Both the position numbers and the translations under genes were made by a program. Positions 1 through 12,900 of a stretch of DNA of 64,000 nt are shown piece by piece. The notes below the pieces were generated by a model. The model searched no databases. It was not told the DNA's origin and saw only the letters and a list, made by a program, of their open reading frames with translations. This DNA comes from Tigriopus japonicus. Lineage: Eukaryota; Arthropoda; Copepoda; Harpacticoida; Harpacticidae. Position 1 is the stretch's first letter; each line of letters starts with the position of its first letter. The stretch covers positions 346,364-410,363 of the forward strand of contig CM021314.1 in assembly GCA_010645155.1 (NCBI GenBank), in the 5' to 3' direction.

Positions 1-140
1 ACCCTTCATTTTAATCTTGTTAAGATTTGATGCATTGGTTTTGAACCACAAATCCACCTTAATGAGGAACTTTCATTTTTCCCCTGTCTCATACTTGTGT
101 CATTTGGTCTAATCTTATTTGAATTTTTTTTCTTTCTTAG

Positions 141-2601
141 AACGAAGGCTGCGTTGGAACAGGAGGAGAACATGGAACTTGTTTAACCAAGGGTGAATGT
201 GAATCTGCAGGGGGAACATCCATTGGCAATTGCGCAGCCGGTATGATCTAGAAACTAGCTCATAACATCCAATTTTGAAAATCAAACTACATCTAATCTA
301 CCTATTTTTAGGCTTTGGTTTGTGTTGTATGAGTTCCATTTCTACTTGTGGAGGTTCTGTGACGCGTAACTGTACCTATGTCACTGTGAGTACTTAAGGT
401 TGGGATTTTATCTCTTTCTCAGTAAAGAAACATTACATGATATTTTAGAATCCTGGTTATCCCAGTTTCCAACTCAGCACGAGACCATGCTCGTATACTT
501 TTGATCGAATTGCCGATGGTAAATTTATTTATTTATTTTCTTTATTATTTTTTAACATTTTATCATTTATCTACATTCCGTAATATTATAATTTTTTGTC
601 GCTTGAACCCAATATAAAACAATACATGCCATTTGTTTTAGATTTGTGCCAAATTCGTTTAGACTTCATTTCCACTCAAATGGGAGTAGGCGATGATGGT
701 GAGTTTGTTTGCTTTAAAAACCCAACTAGACCAACAATTATCATTAATATATTTCCCCTTGGTTTGTAGGTCTTTGTACGGACTCGATCACAGTGACCAG
801 TCCCACTCGTTTCAATCCTCCCGTGCTCTGTGGCAATTTGGATGGACAGCATAGTAAGCAAAACACACGAATCAATCACCAACATTGGGGTTTCAATTGA
901 ACTTATCTTTTTTCTTTTAGTGTATCTGGAAACTGGAACGGCTGGCTCGGCTGGAAGCATTGCCTTTGAATACGCCGCTGCCGGCACTCAACGACACAAG
1001 CTTAAGGTCACATATTACGAGTGCAACAGCCCCTCTAGGTATTATGATGACTTCTCATAAAATCAATGGCATTCTGCCAAGGCCACTTTGAAGAGTCCGT
1101 GTTCATTGAGCTAAATTGAATAACGTATCTTTTTACAATTAGTGTTAGAACGTTGACTCTCTTGAAAGTAGGCAGTCTTAACTAGGTCATTACATTCAAA
1201 CCCACTTAAGTTATGGTGGTCTTAAATTGCTCATAGTACATGTCACCATAAACTTAATTCCTTAGAGATAGGTCGTATTACGTGTCTGAAATGGAGTTAA
1301 AATGAAGCATGGAGCACTTGAATTGAGTCGAGGCAAATTGAGTCACCCTGTTTTGTGTCCATTACTTGGCGATTCATAAATGTCATTAATAATAACTATA
1401 GAAGCACCTGGTTAAGAAACAAGAAAGTTGAAATGTTGGTACTGCAAAAATATTTTTTTGACATTTTGAACACTTATTGTTTTTCCAAAGTCGTGGCTAG
1501 TTTTTGGTCGAGGATTTTCAATCAAGGACTTGTATAGAGGTTGATTTAACAACAAGTGATTCAATAGGAAGAAGTCTATTGCTTCATTTCTTGATGATTT
1601 CATCGATGATTAAATTGTAGTTACTCTGTCAAAAGCATCTCATGCAAAGATATTATAGAATAACTACATACGCTACTAGGCTCACATGTACCGGGAACTC
1701 GATTACGGAAAGAGTTTGAAAGCACAGTAGTAGCCCTCATCTAAACCTAAAAGTTTTTACTCTATACTCAATGTATCTATTGCTTCCTTTCTAGAGCACC
1801 CGCATTCTGTACGCAGTATTTTACTGGCATTGCAGGCAGTTTCCAATCTTATGGTTATGCAAGCAATGTTATGTTGCATAATCAACGCTACCGGAGCTGT
1901 TTCCGCAGAGAGGCCGGTAAGTCATTTGGTTCAATCTAATTTGATGACTGAAATCAACACATCCATTTGTTGGTGTTCGTGTACAGAAACGTGGCACCAT
2001 TTGCCTTTTTGGTATTAATCACAAGAATTAAGTTTTTCTTCCGCCACGACTTTCACAATTATTTTGCCTTGATAATGAAAACTAACATCCTCCGTGTTTA
2101 GGTGCTGGTATGGGGTTATGCCCTTTCAACTATCGCTCATTTGATTTTTTTCGGTTTGTCTTAGGTTATTGTAACACGGATTTCTCAGCCACAGATTTGG
2201 AGTCTTTCAAGTTATTGAATGGTGGAGATGTGGGCAAGGCCAAGACGGTTCGTTTTCACATTTTGTCATTTGGATATTAACCATTTGTTTAATCTTCCAA
2301 TTTTTTTTTATTAGACGGACTGTGAGATCGCTTTTGTGATGGTGAGTCTGCCTGCTCCAAGTGTTGCGATGATTTGTGGAGAACGTTTCGATGCTGAGGA
2401 GGGTAGCATTTTGAATGGCATTGTTCGAGGTTTGTTTTCAAACTTTACATACAGTTTATGTCGCCATGTCTTGTTATACTAAAACTATTTTCTATATCCC
2501 TAGCTCGTGCCGAACCTTTCTTTTTGGACACTTTTTCGGGAGAAGCCACCGCTGATGAGAAAGGCTACGATCTGACCTACAGACAATCTCCATGCTCATA
2601 G
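141..2601 (+). CDS. CUB-domain secreted protein, gene A (5' partial)
   Basis: Ten exons join in one frame: 141-240, 312-385, 449-518, 642-698, 770-853, 921-1038, 1795-1916, 2165-2247, 2315-2429 and 2504-2601 (stop TAG). They give 306 residues; the start lies left of the window. The order is a Cys-rich N-terminal motif (GTC..GEC..GG..GNCA..FGLCC), then a CUB-like domain (CGG, CTYV.NPGYPS, CQIRLDF, LCGN.DGQH, KVTYYEC), then a second CUB-like half (FCTQYFTG, CFRREAGYC, CEIAFVMV, MICGERF, ending YRQSPCS). CUB domains are extracellular binding modules stabilised by disulfides; the ligand is unknown. The donor of exon 8 (ACG/gttcgt) is the weakest junction. The order of domains matches genes B and C, but this copy is more diverged and lacks their DYxQIPC-type ending. 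It converges on gene B. Confidence 0.85.
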
Positions 2602-2653
2602 GTCTTTATTTTGTTCACTAGTCTTTTGTGAATTTTTATTTCAAAGTGTTGTC

Positions 2654-2659
2654 AATAAA
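2654..2659 (+). terminator. Polyadenylation signal of gene A
   Basis: AATAAA lies 53 bp after the stop codon of gene A, in the usual position for a 3' UTR signal. Confidence 0.6.
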
Positions 2660-4035
2660 AAATTTTCATATTGAAGTATGTTTTCTTTTTTGAAAAACTT
2701 GAGCTAAGCAAGAGGTTGGATTTGTATTTTTAGGTAAAAGATGAAGTTCGGGGAAAACTTTAATAAAATACTAATGTGAACTAGAAGATGAGTTGGTGAA
2801 ATGGATGTCAGGAATTTTTTTAGAACCATTCTTTTCTAATGTGGTATACTGAGTTGGTAAAAACGATGACAAGAGTATATTAGGACGATTCTGTTCTAAT
2901 GTGGTCTATGCTTTTCTTTCTAATGTCCACATCAAATTCAGCAGAGCTACATAAGTAGAGTTTTGATGTTTAGTCCCACTTCTGATTGACTCTAGGGACA
3001 CAATCTTTGAATAACAAGGTATTAGTTTTTACTTGTTACCCTGATGGAGATATCCCCACAGTTCGATTAACGATCAACACAAAGTTTTCATTATTTGTTG
3101 AAAAGATCAACAGAAAATGCTCGTCCACATAATTCTGATCTCTCTGACAGGCATTACTAGTGATGTCATCATTTTTGGCGGAAAAAAATAGTTCGGAAGA
3201 CTTGTGTTTCTAATGAGCGTGAACGGTAGCTAAAACGAAGATTTAGGCCTAGTAATTGCAACAACTCCTTTCTCATCTGCACAACTTGAAGTTAGAATAG
3301 CAATTCTTGACATTTTTGTTTGCAAAAAAATATGTTTTGTTGCTTTTTTTTTCTTCTAAAATCTCGCATCATAAATTGAGAGGGTTCTTCCGAACTTTTG
3401 AATCAGGAATGCCCGACATTGAATAACAAGATGGCCAAAGGAGAACCAGAGATCGGTTCCTGGGGCAACTAAACCTAAAAACAAATAATTTGTTTAATTG
3501 ACGGCTTCTAATTCCTCCATTTGATTTTGAATTACTTTGTCATACTTGTCAACAAACATTAACCATGCCATTGCTCTTAAATGCATTATTTTTCGAAAAT
3601 CTGACCCTTGAAAACTGAGCCATTTTTTAGCAAACCTAGACTGCTAACCGCAGCAGCTCCCCATGGTTAATTTCATTTTAAGAAATCAGACGTCCTTGTA
3701 CATGCAATCTAATAGAAGAATGTGTTCTTATCAAAAAATGACACATCTTTGAACTTTGGTGGTTTTTCTTGTTTAAACATTAACAGGTTACACCTTTGAC
3801 TCGAAACCCCGTCCTGAACTAGTCCTGCTAGGTGATAGTGAGTTATTTTAGCGATACAAAGCCTTTTTCAAGTTCCCAGAGATTGTAATTCAATGGTTAT
3901 TTTTGTAATAGCTGCGCTTGGATTTTACGTTCTTAACCCATAATACACCTCACTCATAATCTTAGTTGGAGTCTATTCCCCTGGTTGTTCCATACCAAAA
4001 TACATGATACCAAATTGCAATTATAAGTCAATATG
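2660..4035. other. Intergenic, nothing recognised
   Basis: This AT-rich stretch between genes A and B has no frame or repeat structure that I recognise. Short stretches near 2820 and 2880 repeat each other loosely (a tggta...attctgttctaatgtgg pattern). Confidence 0.5.
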
Positions 4036-4621
4036 AGAGTCGAAAAAAGCGACCTCCAGCGGCATTTATAGCATTTCTTGGAGTGTAGAGGGAAAGAAAT
4101 TCCGAAAATACGCTTTTCACTTTGATAAGTGTGAATGCCTCTCGTACATCCCAGTGATTTGAAATTGGTAGCAGTTAACAGTAAGTTGTTAATTATTGTT
4201 TCAGTAACAGTCTTAAAGTTTAAGGACATCGAGATTTTTGCCTCATTTTAAAGTTATTACAAGTTTAAAATGTCGACTTCAGTTTCAAAATTAGTCACCC
4301 TCTACAAATGAGGAAGGAGAAAAAGGGGAAAAGGAGAAGACAAGAGGGGCCGTCAACGAAATCAGAGCGACCAATTTCAGACATTCAAAAAGGAGTTGGG
4401 GAAGCTTTCAGACATGTGGACTTTTGGACACCGTTATGACAAACCAATGCAATTTTCATCCATTACAAGAACACAACTTTTGAAGTTAGAATAAATGGCT
4501 CTAGAATGAAATGAAAAAGAAATACCAAACACTGATAGAACTTGCATAAAAAGCGAAAGAAGTTACTACATGAAACAGGGTCTCTTACTCCTGTGTAAAC
4601 TCCACGTTTTGAATCGTGAGA
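4036..4621 (+). repeat. Dispersed ~585 bp repeat, copy 1
   Basis: This matches 7681-8251 in the same orientation almost end to end, with small indels. Shared blocks include GCCTCTCGTACATC, CACAACTTTTGAAGTTAGAA and ACTCCACGTTTTGAA. It has no transposase frame and I found no clear terminal inverted repeats. It lies just downstream of gene B, while copy 2 is inside a gene B intron. Confidence 0.75.
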
Positions 4622-4966
4622 CCAACACTAACAACCGTAAAATTCCGTAGAGTGGGAACTTTGAATGGACTTCTTAATCTTGAAACAACTACCTGCCACC
4701 CGCCAACCATGTCCTGAAACCTTCTTTAAAAAGAATAAAGATGACCTTTATAGCCGTATCACCTTGGTTTGAGTTTCTACGTATTTTCCTAATCAACTTT
4801 CACAATCGCAAAATTCACAATGCTACAATTTGTTTGGTTTAGTATATATTTAACATTTCATAGTGTTGTCAATAAAGATTTCATGAGAGCTATGATCAAC
4901 GCACTCTGTATAACAGAGCCGAAGCCAAACAATGGAACAACTTGACATATTTGAGTGTGATCTCAT
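4622..4966. other. Gene B 3' flank
   Basis: This should hold the 3' UTR of gene B. I see no clear polyadenylation signal on the - strand. On the + strand a block at 4862-4878 (agtgttgtcaataaa) repeats the gene A 3' UTR motif, but in the opposite sense relative to gene B. Confidence 0.35.
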
Positions 4967-7900
4967 TCAGCAAGGAATTTGTCTGAAATCCAAACTAAAA
5001 CCAACAATGCCACCAGGGGGATCCACTAATTCGTTCTTGGCTGCGTTGGCTTCTTTGGTGAACTCTCCTCCACCAGTGGACACTCCAATTCGGAAAGGCA
5101 CCGCAGTTGCTGAAGTTAGAGAACAATTGGTATTATAAATATTTTCAATACGACAAAAGATGTGCAAATTCGTAGTGTCGAAAAGTAGAAAACATTCTGA
5201 AATGACTCAATGTGACATTTTATGCGTTTTTATGACATACAATAGTACTGATGCCAGGGGAAGGCTTAACAACATATAATGAATAAAAGCAGACTGTTGC
5301 ATATGATCCTTGTTATTTTGACTTGCATTAAACAAAATATGTTTTGAACAAGTAATATTGCTACTAACACAAAATGAACATTGACTTAAAAAGAAGTTTA
5401 ATTCGAAGCTTCCAATCCGCCAATTTATTGTACATAAAGGTAAGGCAAATAAGAAGAAAATGTTTGGGAACTTAGAAAATATAGAACTTATATCCCTCTT
5501 CCGTGCACTTTTCATGCAAATGCACTTTTTTGCAGTTTTGGCCGTTTTTGCTTTATTTGCACGTTTTGCCGTTTTTGCACTTTCCGTGATTGTCTTGTTG
5601 ATCTCTTGTTTTTTGACCAGAAATCTCAAATGAATTAGAAAAAGAGAACAAATATTTTTCTAAATTCTATGAAACATTGCTCAAACAATCCCAGCATGGC
5701 TTGTTAAACTTTAACATACCATTGTTTGCAAACATCAAAATTTTACCTCACGTGGCTGGTAAAATAATTAACCTCATGGCTTGATAATTTAACTCATTTC
5801 GGTTACCTTATCATTTTTCATTGGAAATTAGAATTTTTGACATTAATAAAAATTCTGCTCAACAAAACCAATCAATGGATAAAAAGAAACATAAAACGAA
5901 TAAAAAATTAACCTGCCCACCTAAATGAAAACTAAGCAAAGACTAAAAGCACATTTAAAACTTGACAATGTATGGTTAGTATGTTGAGTAAAAAACTCTT
6001 TGGCTTGCATAATAAAATGAAAGTAAAAGGTCAAAAGATCAAAAGATCAAACAATGCATATCTATACATATCAAATTATATAATTTTATTGGAAAAATAC
6101 CTTTCTGGCCAATTTGACTTACAAAAACATTCTTGGAACAAGCAAAGAACTTTGCGAACTTCATGTTTTCCTAAATGAACCAGATCAATTGACTAATTTC
6201 ACTGCATTTCACGAAAATTTGTTTGCACTTTTTTTGCACTTTATGGTCTTTTTATTTGCACGGAAAGTGCACCCCTATCAATTAGATTGCTCACAAATGC
6301 AGTCTAATCTGCAGTTATAGCGTGAATAATGTTTGGGGCAGAAATGAAATACTCTATATTACAACTCTTCCTGCATTTAGTGCTGCCACTTTGATGTGTT
6401 ACAGAGCCATATTACAAAGGTTTGTTTTGCCACGGAGTAACTGTTCCAAATGTTTCATGTTGTAGGGTTAGTTTTTCTACATTGATGTGGAAGAATAACT
6501 TCAGGCAGGTGTCAAAGATTTCCCTGTCCTTAACAAGTGAAAATATTTTTTTGTTTGGCCCCTTAGACTGATTGGTTAAGTTAATACTCACAACAAACAG
6601 AAGCTGGGATAGTATCTAACAAGTCTGTGCTAAAAATCCGACCACAGAATAAATGTTTTGCCGGTTCAACTAGTCCAGCAGGGTCATCTAATGGAAAAGG
6701 TTCTGCGAATGGGATCTAAAACCAAAAAATATTTGAAATGAACCACTGCTTTGCAGAAAATGGCATTTATATTGCTTGATTTCTCACTTGCAAATAATCA
6801 AATCGGCAATCGCCGTCATGAATGGCAGCAATGGCATCCCCTTTGCTGAAATATAAGATGTAAGAGTTAGGATACTTTCCTATTTACGGAGAAATGATTC
6901 TGATTCTTGAGCGTTTGTTTTTGTGTGCACTTCCAACATTTCACAAACAGTCAACAAAGATACAAATAAAATAAGCAAATGAACCCTTTGAGATCTTCTG
7001 TTCCGTTTTGGGTAAGATAAAGTCTCAATGGCCCCTTCAGGTTAAAGAAATGACCAAGATGTCTTTCAAAGGGAAACAATGTGCTTCATCCAATGCTACT
7101 TCATTGTTCAACTAGTATATCTTTTGAAAGCTTACTCTAATCCATAGGATGCCTGAAAATAAGAAAAATGGGATGTTTAAATTCAAGGTGAATGAGGTAT
7201 GTGTAGACAACAATTTACCTGATCATCAGCTGTAGGAGCAGGGGGTACAACAGATGGAACATAGCATATGGCACAAAATCCTTGATTTCGGCGAATGCAA
7301 ATCGAGTATGCTTGACGAGACAAATGAGTGGCTGTAATGAAAGCAAAAATCAAAGGTAACAACAAGCCGTTCGTTGTCTTTTTTAAAAACTCACTTTGTG
7401 CCCCAATTGTAGAACTGGTTGTGGGGAAATTGAACCTAAAAATGGAAAAGAGTAAATCCTTGAGGAGTCATTTCGATGTGGCATATTGTCCCATTGGAGG
7501 GTTGTAAATAAACTCTTTTACCCACGGGGCCAAGGTCTCCTTGTCACAAATTACAAACATTTTTACATTTCAATTCATCTAAAGTTTGGGAGGACCATCT
7601 GTTTTCTGGTGTGGAATTATGTCTCATTATGTAAATTTTGGACTACCAAACTATCAAGAGATGCAAAGATTCGATAGACAATCGAAAAAGCGACCTCAAG
7701 TGCCATTTTTCGCATTCCTTGTAGTGTAGAGGTAGAGAAATTCGCAAAAACCGCTCTTCAATTTGCTAGGTTTGAATGCCTCTCGTACATCCCCAGTGAT
7801 TTGAAATTGGTAGCGATTAACAGCAAGTTGTTAATTATTGGATCAATAACAATTCTTAAATTTTAGGGACATCAAGATTTTCGCCTCATTTTGAAGTTAT

Positions 7901-9739
7901 TATAAGTTTATTACAAATAGTCACCCTCTACCTATGAGGAAGGAGAAAAAAGGGAAAAGGAGAAGGCAAGAGGTGCCGTCAACCAAATCAGAGTGATCAA
8001 TTTCAGACCTTCCAAAAGGAGATGCAAATCTTTCAGACTTATGAATTTTTGAACACCTTTGTAAAAAACCAAGGCAATTTTGGTGCGTTACAAGAACACA
8101 ACTTTTGAAGTTAGAATGAATGGTTATAGAATGAAATAAAAAAGATGCACCAAACACTTATAAAACTTGTATAAAGAGCGAAAGAAGTTACTACACAGAC
8201 TGGGTCTCTTAGTACTGCGTGGACTCCACGTTTTGAACTGCGAGACTCTATAATGGCAATATGATAATAACAATATATAATATATAACAAGATAAATATA
8301 ACAATATATAATAACACTTATATAGTATATAATTTTTTTCAAAGGTCTAGATTTCCCGCTTCACACTAAAATAACCTATTTTCTTCAGTCCTATTTAAAT
8401 TATTACGTACCCTGAAACTCGTCCAGAGTCTGTTGAAAAGTATTGCAAGCATCCAGGAGGACCTGAAAAAACATGTCTCATTAAGTTTACATAAAACTTC
8501 AATAACATTATTTGTTATGATATTTTTTCTCTTTGAGGATCATGCTTCCTCTTCATTTGACATTATTCATTTTTTACCTGCTGAATCTTCATCACCACAT
8601 TTGTATTGCGTTACTAAAACGATAGAGATAGAACATGAAATTTAAAACAAAATCAATGCAAAATGCTTTCAATACTCTTACTTTTGATGTCCCAAGATCT
8701 GGCCATAGTAGAACTGCCCAAAATAAAAGTAACTTCGTCACACATGTCACTAGGCTCATAAATCACTAAAAATTAAAGCAATTAAGGATTTTCAATCTTA
8801 TTTGAAAAAAACATGGTCTCATTCTAAAATATCTTACTATGTTGACCAGTATTGAAACCACAGATTGGAGAAGTAGAGGGACTTTCACTCATGGCCACCA
8901 CAAAAGAATCTGTAATGCACTCGCCAATGGCGTTCCCAACATTTAGGGGTGCCGTCGCATCAGAAGTTGTTCCAACTTGAGGACCAGCTATGCTAAAAGT
9001 CTACAATAGAGGGCGTACGAAGCGTTTGAATTTGAGAGGTCAATTGTTCAAACTCAGGATTCAGTCCAAGGAACTCACCAAGAAATCTAATCGAATTCGG
9101 CAGACATCGCTGGAACATTTGCACACAGAGTATTTACAAGGCGACATTAGAGTGGAACCCGTGGGTTGGGTCAAATAAGAACAGTTGCTCGAAGTGCTTC
9201 CCCCACAGGTGAGAGCGACTAAAAGGCAAAAAATGATTGAAATTGGACATGATTAGAGGTACATGCTCAACAAATCTTACCGACACAACAGACTCCGTAG
9301 CCATTGGCACAAGTGCCTGAGCTTTCGCCGCCTAAAATAAAGGGTCAAAATTAATGAGTTTTAAGATTCGTGGAACACATGGTTCCAAAATGATGTTACC
9401 TAAGGCCACGCATTCAGCACTGGAATGGCAAATTCCATTCCTACTTCCACTTCCTTCGCAAGGTTCATGCTGAAATATAAAAACTTTTGTGAAAATTGAT
9501 CAGCATTAGCTTTGTGATGTCTGTCAACATACCCTGAATCTGACGATCTGGAAAATAGAAAGGGCTGAAAACCAAAGGACAAACATGATTGTATGGTAAA
9601 GGATTGGAACTTGGAAAAGATAGTCACCTTTGCCAGACCTCGCAGTCTCGTTGGCAACATTGGCATAACCTTCAGCCTCAGTAGCTGAGGTCACTGCTAG
9701 AGCTTGTAGAATCAAAACAGATGCTCCTAGAATGAGCAT
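4967..9739 (-). CDS. CUB-domain secreted protein, gene B
   Basis: Fifteen exons on the - strand: 9739-9628, 9564-9533, 9469-9400, 9331-9281, 9218-9079, 9000-8838, 8765-8682, 8613-8578, 8462-8411, 7435-7395, 7331-7219, 7152-7136, 6845-6788, 6715-6592 and 5109-4967 (stop TGA). All introns are GT-AG and the total is exactly 1236 bp (411 residues). The ATG opens a hydrophobic signal peptide (MLILGASVLILQALAVTS). Then follow a Cys-rich motif (C..GSGSRNGIC..AEC..GG..GTCANGYGVCC), a CUB-like domain (CGG, CRIRLDFL, CITDSF, ICGFNTGQH) and a second half (GCLQYFSTDSG, HLSRQAYSICIRR, CRFDYLQ, LFCGRIF, GFSLDF..IPC). The product is probably secreted. Its ligand is unknown. Exon lengths match gene C. Confidence 0.88.
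5110..6591 (-). other. Last intron of gene B (1.48 kb)
   Basis: This is the GT-AG intron before the terminal exon. A short low-complexity patch near 5520-5585 (repeated GCAAA/GCCGTTTTTGC words) is the only structure noticed. The many short frames here look random. Confidence 0.6.
7681..8251 (+). repeat. Dispersed ~585 bp repeat, copy 2, in a gene B intron
   Basis: This lies inside the 975 bp intron between gene B exons ending at 8411 and beginning at 7435, and matches 4036-4621. It accounts for most of that intron. The 60-80 codon frames within it are repeat sequence, not genes. Confidence 0.75.
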
Positions 9740-9970
9740 GATTCCAAGTTAAAGTCGCTGAAATAGAATGGGATATTGTGGTTCAGATTTTTGGGCCTAA
9801 GTGACTTGAAGGAACCAGAGAGTGAACGAATACCTGAGACGAATGTCTTGGAATGAACGTCGTACAATCGTTCCGAAAAATGAACAAACTTTCGCCGGCC
9901 GGGAAATTCAGGCTCGGCTCTTGGTTTTGTGAAACTGGTTTGGATAACTCTAACACTGGAACATCCACAT
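9740..9970 (-). promoter_or_regulatory. Gene B 5' UTR with a short intron
   Basis: An acceptor (tatttcag) ends at 9758, 18 nt before the ATG, and a donor (CTCAG/gtattc) lies at 9833, giving a 76 bp 5' UTR intron. Gene C has the same arrangement and shares TTGGAA.CATG around the start codon. No TATA box was identified. Confidence 0.45.
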
Positions 9971-12900
9971 AATTAATGGGGAACTAAAGTATTGGCAATT
10001 GGCAGATATTTTTGACTAACGATAGTAATTTTAGTGTCAAAGAAATATTTGTTTTCTGGATTTGTTTGTTCTTAAAGGGTATTTTCATTTTTCTTACTCG
10101 ACCATGATTTGACATTGACGAAAAGGTGCCCATCGCCCATCAAGAACAAGAATTTCCTCAAGCTATTTCTGACCTACTAAGCAAATCATTATTGGACCAA
10201 ACATACGCTGTATATCAGATCTAATTTGAAATTTAATCATGACTGACGAACGGACCAAAAAATGCTTTGAAAGCCAAGTTAATCAGCAAGTAAGAAAACG
10301 TCGAAAAAAACTAACGACCAATGAATCTGATAAGGTCCCACCAACATTCCTCTGAGATTTTGCTCTAATGAAGAAAATCTAACAATCAATCAATTCGAGG
10401 TTAACTTTGGAATACAAATTCTTTTAATAAAATCAACAAAATTGGAGACAAGTATTCATCAGTGTTCAACCGACCATATTAGAAAAGACAGTTCCTGAGA
10501 CAAATTGGTGGTCGTCGTCCCATAGATGACGAGATTCAAGACCAAATTAATTGCCAGAGTTTGGTCTCAATCACTGACGGGGAACAGAAACTGGATTGCT
10601 TGCCAAAAGAATCCAACATTAGCAAACGAAGACAGAAATTGTCGAGGTGATCAAGAGCATGTGAAACCATGGTCAGACATCCGTAATCGAGCACCACGGT
10701 TTCTTTATGTCGAACATGCAAGTTTCAAATCTAAAATAATCTAAAAATCGTTAAAATCTAAATAAAACTACAATTTACCAACTGGGGAATACAAAAATGA
10801 TCTTTGTTAGTGAACATTGAATTACATTCTTGGCAGAGAATACTTGTTTTGACCGGCATTTTGCTGCACATTTTGATTTGGTCATAGTAAATAGCTGACT
10901 TCTTTTTAGTCATTATCAAAATGTGGACTCATTAATTTAGCTAACGTTGTATTTACCTGAATTCTTGATTTAGATCTATGACTTCGAATTTTAGTAGTAT
11001 GTTTGATCACTTGCCATTGATCGTATGAAAATAGAGCTTGTCCAATGGAGGTTTGAATTGAACAACTTTGAAGACATCAGATTCAAGATGGATCACAAAA
11101 TGCATCACGTTTAACGTGAAAACATGAAAATAACAAGTTAAACTTTATATTCATTAGTGATAACAACTGTTCGTTTATTGAGGCCATTCCGACACGAATG
11201 TATTTAAATATTGAGACAGGCATTTAAGGTGCAAAGAAATAAAAACTTTAAGATAAGTAAGTTTGGCTGAAATTTTGAATGAAAAAAAAGTAGTATTTGC
11301 AAAAGAAATAAGTATTTAGGTTAAGAATTTGGATTTTTACATACAAAGGTTTCTTCAGCGACATGTGTTTATAAGTCTGTTACGGAAAGAGCTACAACAA
11401 TTTTTTTTGTTGCAATGTCTCTGCAGAAGAATTTCTCAGAGACATTTTTACTCGATTTTAGGCTAAATCTCGGTCTAAAATCTCTCGTAAATTGTCCGCC
11501 AATTTTACGCCCTATTTTCTGTTTTGGGATCCACAATAATTCGTCCACAAACCATTTTTCATGATATAACAAGGCATGAGATATCATCAATGTACATTCC
11601 ACATGATTAAAGCAAATCGGTCCCAAAAGTCAGACATCAGACACCCGATTTGCCCTTAAGTGTGTCTGAGTTTCTCTTTGTAATAGCTTAACACGAATCA
11701 TTCTCATCTCTGAGCCATATTTTCATCTTCACATTAACCCAATGTCTATCAAAAAACGTCATGTGAACTGTCTAAGGGCCAACCCATTGGATGGTTGAAG
11801 AGATGAGAGCCAATCACAACGAGCCAAACCTCATCAAACAAGACTTTCAAGTCTCTTGGAACACGCTCTCAACTCTTGCTGCATGGGGTGTGATTGGCCC
11901 CGTATTAAACATAGCAATGGAAAGCGCCTATCTGTCCCTGAGACAGACGTCTCCGATAAACCGGTCTTTCTCTCCAAAGGTAGGTACCTTCCGAAGACAC
12001 CGAACGAGAAAAGCAGTTCATTAAAAGATGGAACGAGATTGGAGAGCCAGCTAAGCTCAACTTGTTCTGGGATGTGTTGACGTAGATAAGCACCTTTGAG
12101 CTCTGCAAAGGACCTCACGGATTTCAAGGAGTTCACCGACCTACTTGTCATGGAAGCCCCCTCAATCAGTCAGTCAGTCAATCACCTAACATTAAAGTCA
12201 AGAGGCATGTTTTATGGATAGGTATCAATAAATAAAATAATATTGTTAAATAGTATTGAAAAACGGGGGAGATGGTTGTAGCGCAGAAATATCAATTGAA
12301 GAAAACAGCTTTAGGTATACTCAAGCAAATTATTTTTGGAATTGACAGCGAAAACAAAGTAATAGGTACTCGCTTGTACTCGGTAAATTGTTTGTACCTC
12401 AAGTTAGCTTCACCGTCTCATTTTGTCACAATTTACTATTTAAGTTTTGGGGATTCTCCTGTGATTTAAAACATCCCTGTTTATCAAGAAGCAGTATGAT
12501 TTGCTCGTTAATTATGTAAAAGGATGTCTGATTGTTTGCAAGCCAAAGATCTTAAGGTCAGTGTAGAAAAGAATATTTTTCATACTTTTTTCTCTTCGTT
12601 TTCCCCTCACACCCATAAGACATACAAGAAGATTTTGTGTGACTTTTATAGCATTATAAAATAAGAGACATGAAGGTAGTTGTTCTTCCAAAAAACGTTC
12701 TGGTCACTCTATATTCATTTACTCTGTGGTTGGCGTCCCTTGCACAAAGATCTAAGACCGCTTGAATTTGGTAAAAGTTGATGAGTTGTGGTGGCTGCAA
12801 CCAGTTTTTGCATCGTAAAAGACCCTAAACTTAGACCAGTTTTTCTCTACTCAAACAATCCAAGCAGATGACAAGGTGGGAAAGTTTTGCAGTTTAGAAA

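Noticed and set aside
5207..5629. 140-codon - strand frame with Lys/Ala-rich start
   Set aside because: It lies in the last intron of gene B and its N-terminus is a low-complexity AAAACGGC repeat.
11834..12151. 105-codon - strand frame
   Set aside because: No domain, no splice partners, and an overlapping open + strand frame of similar length.
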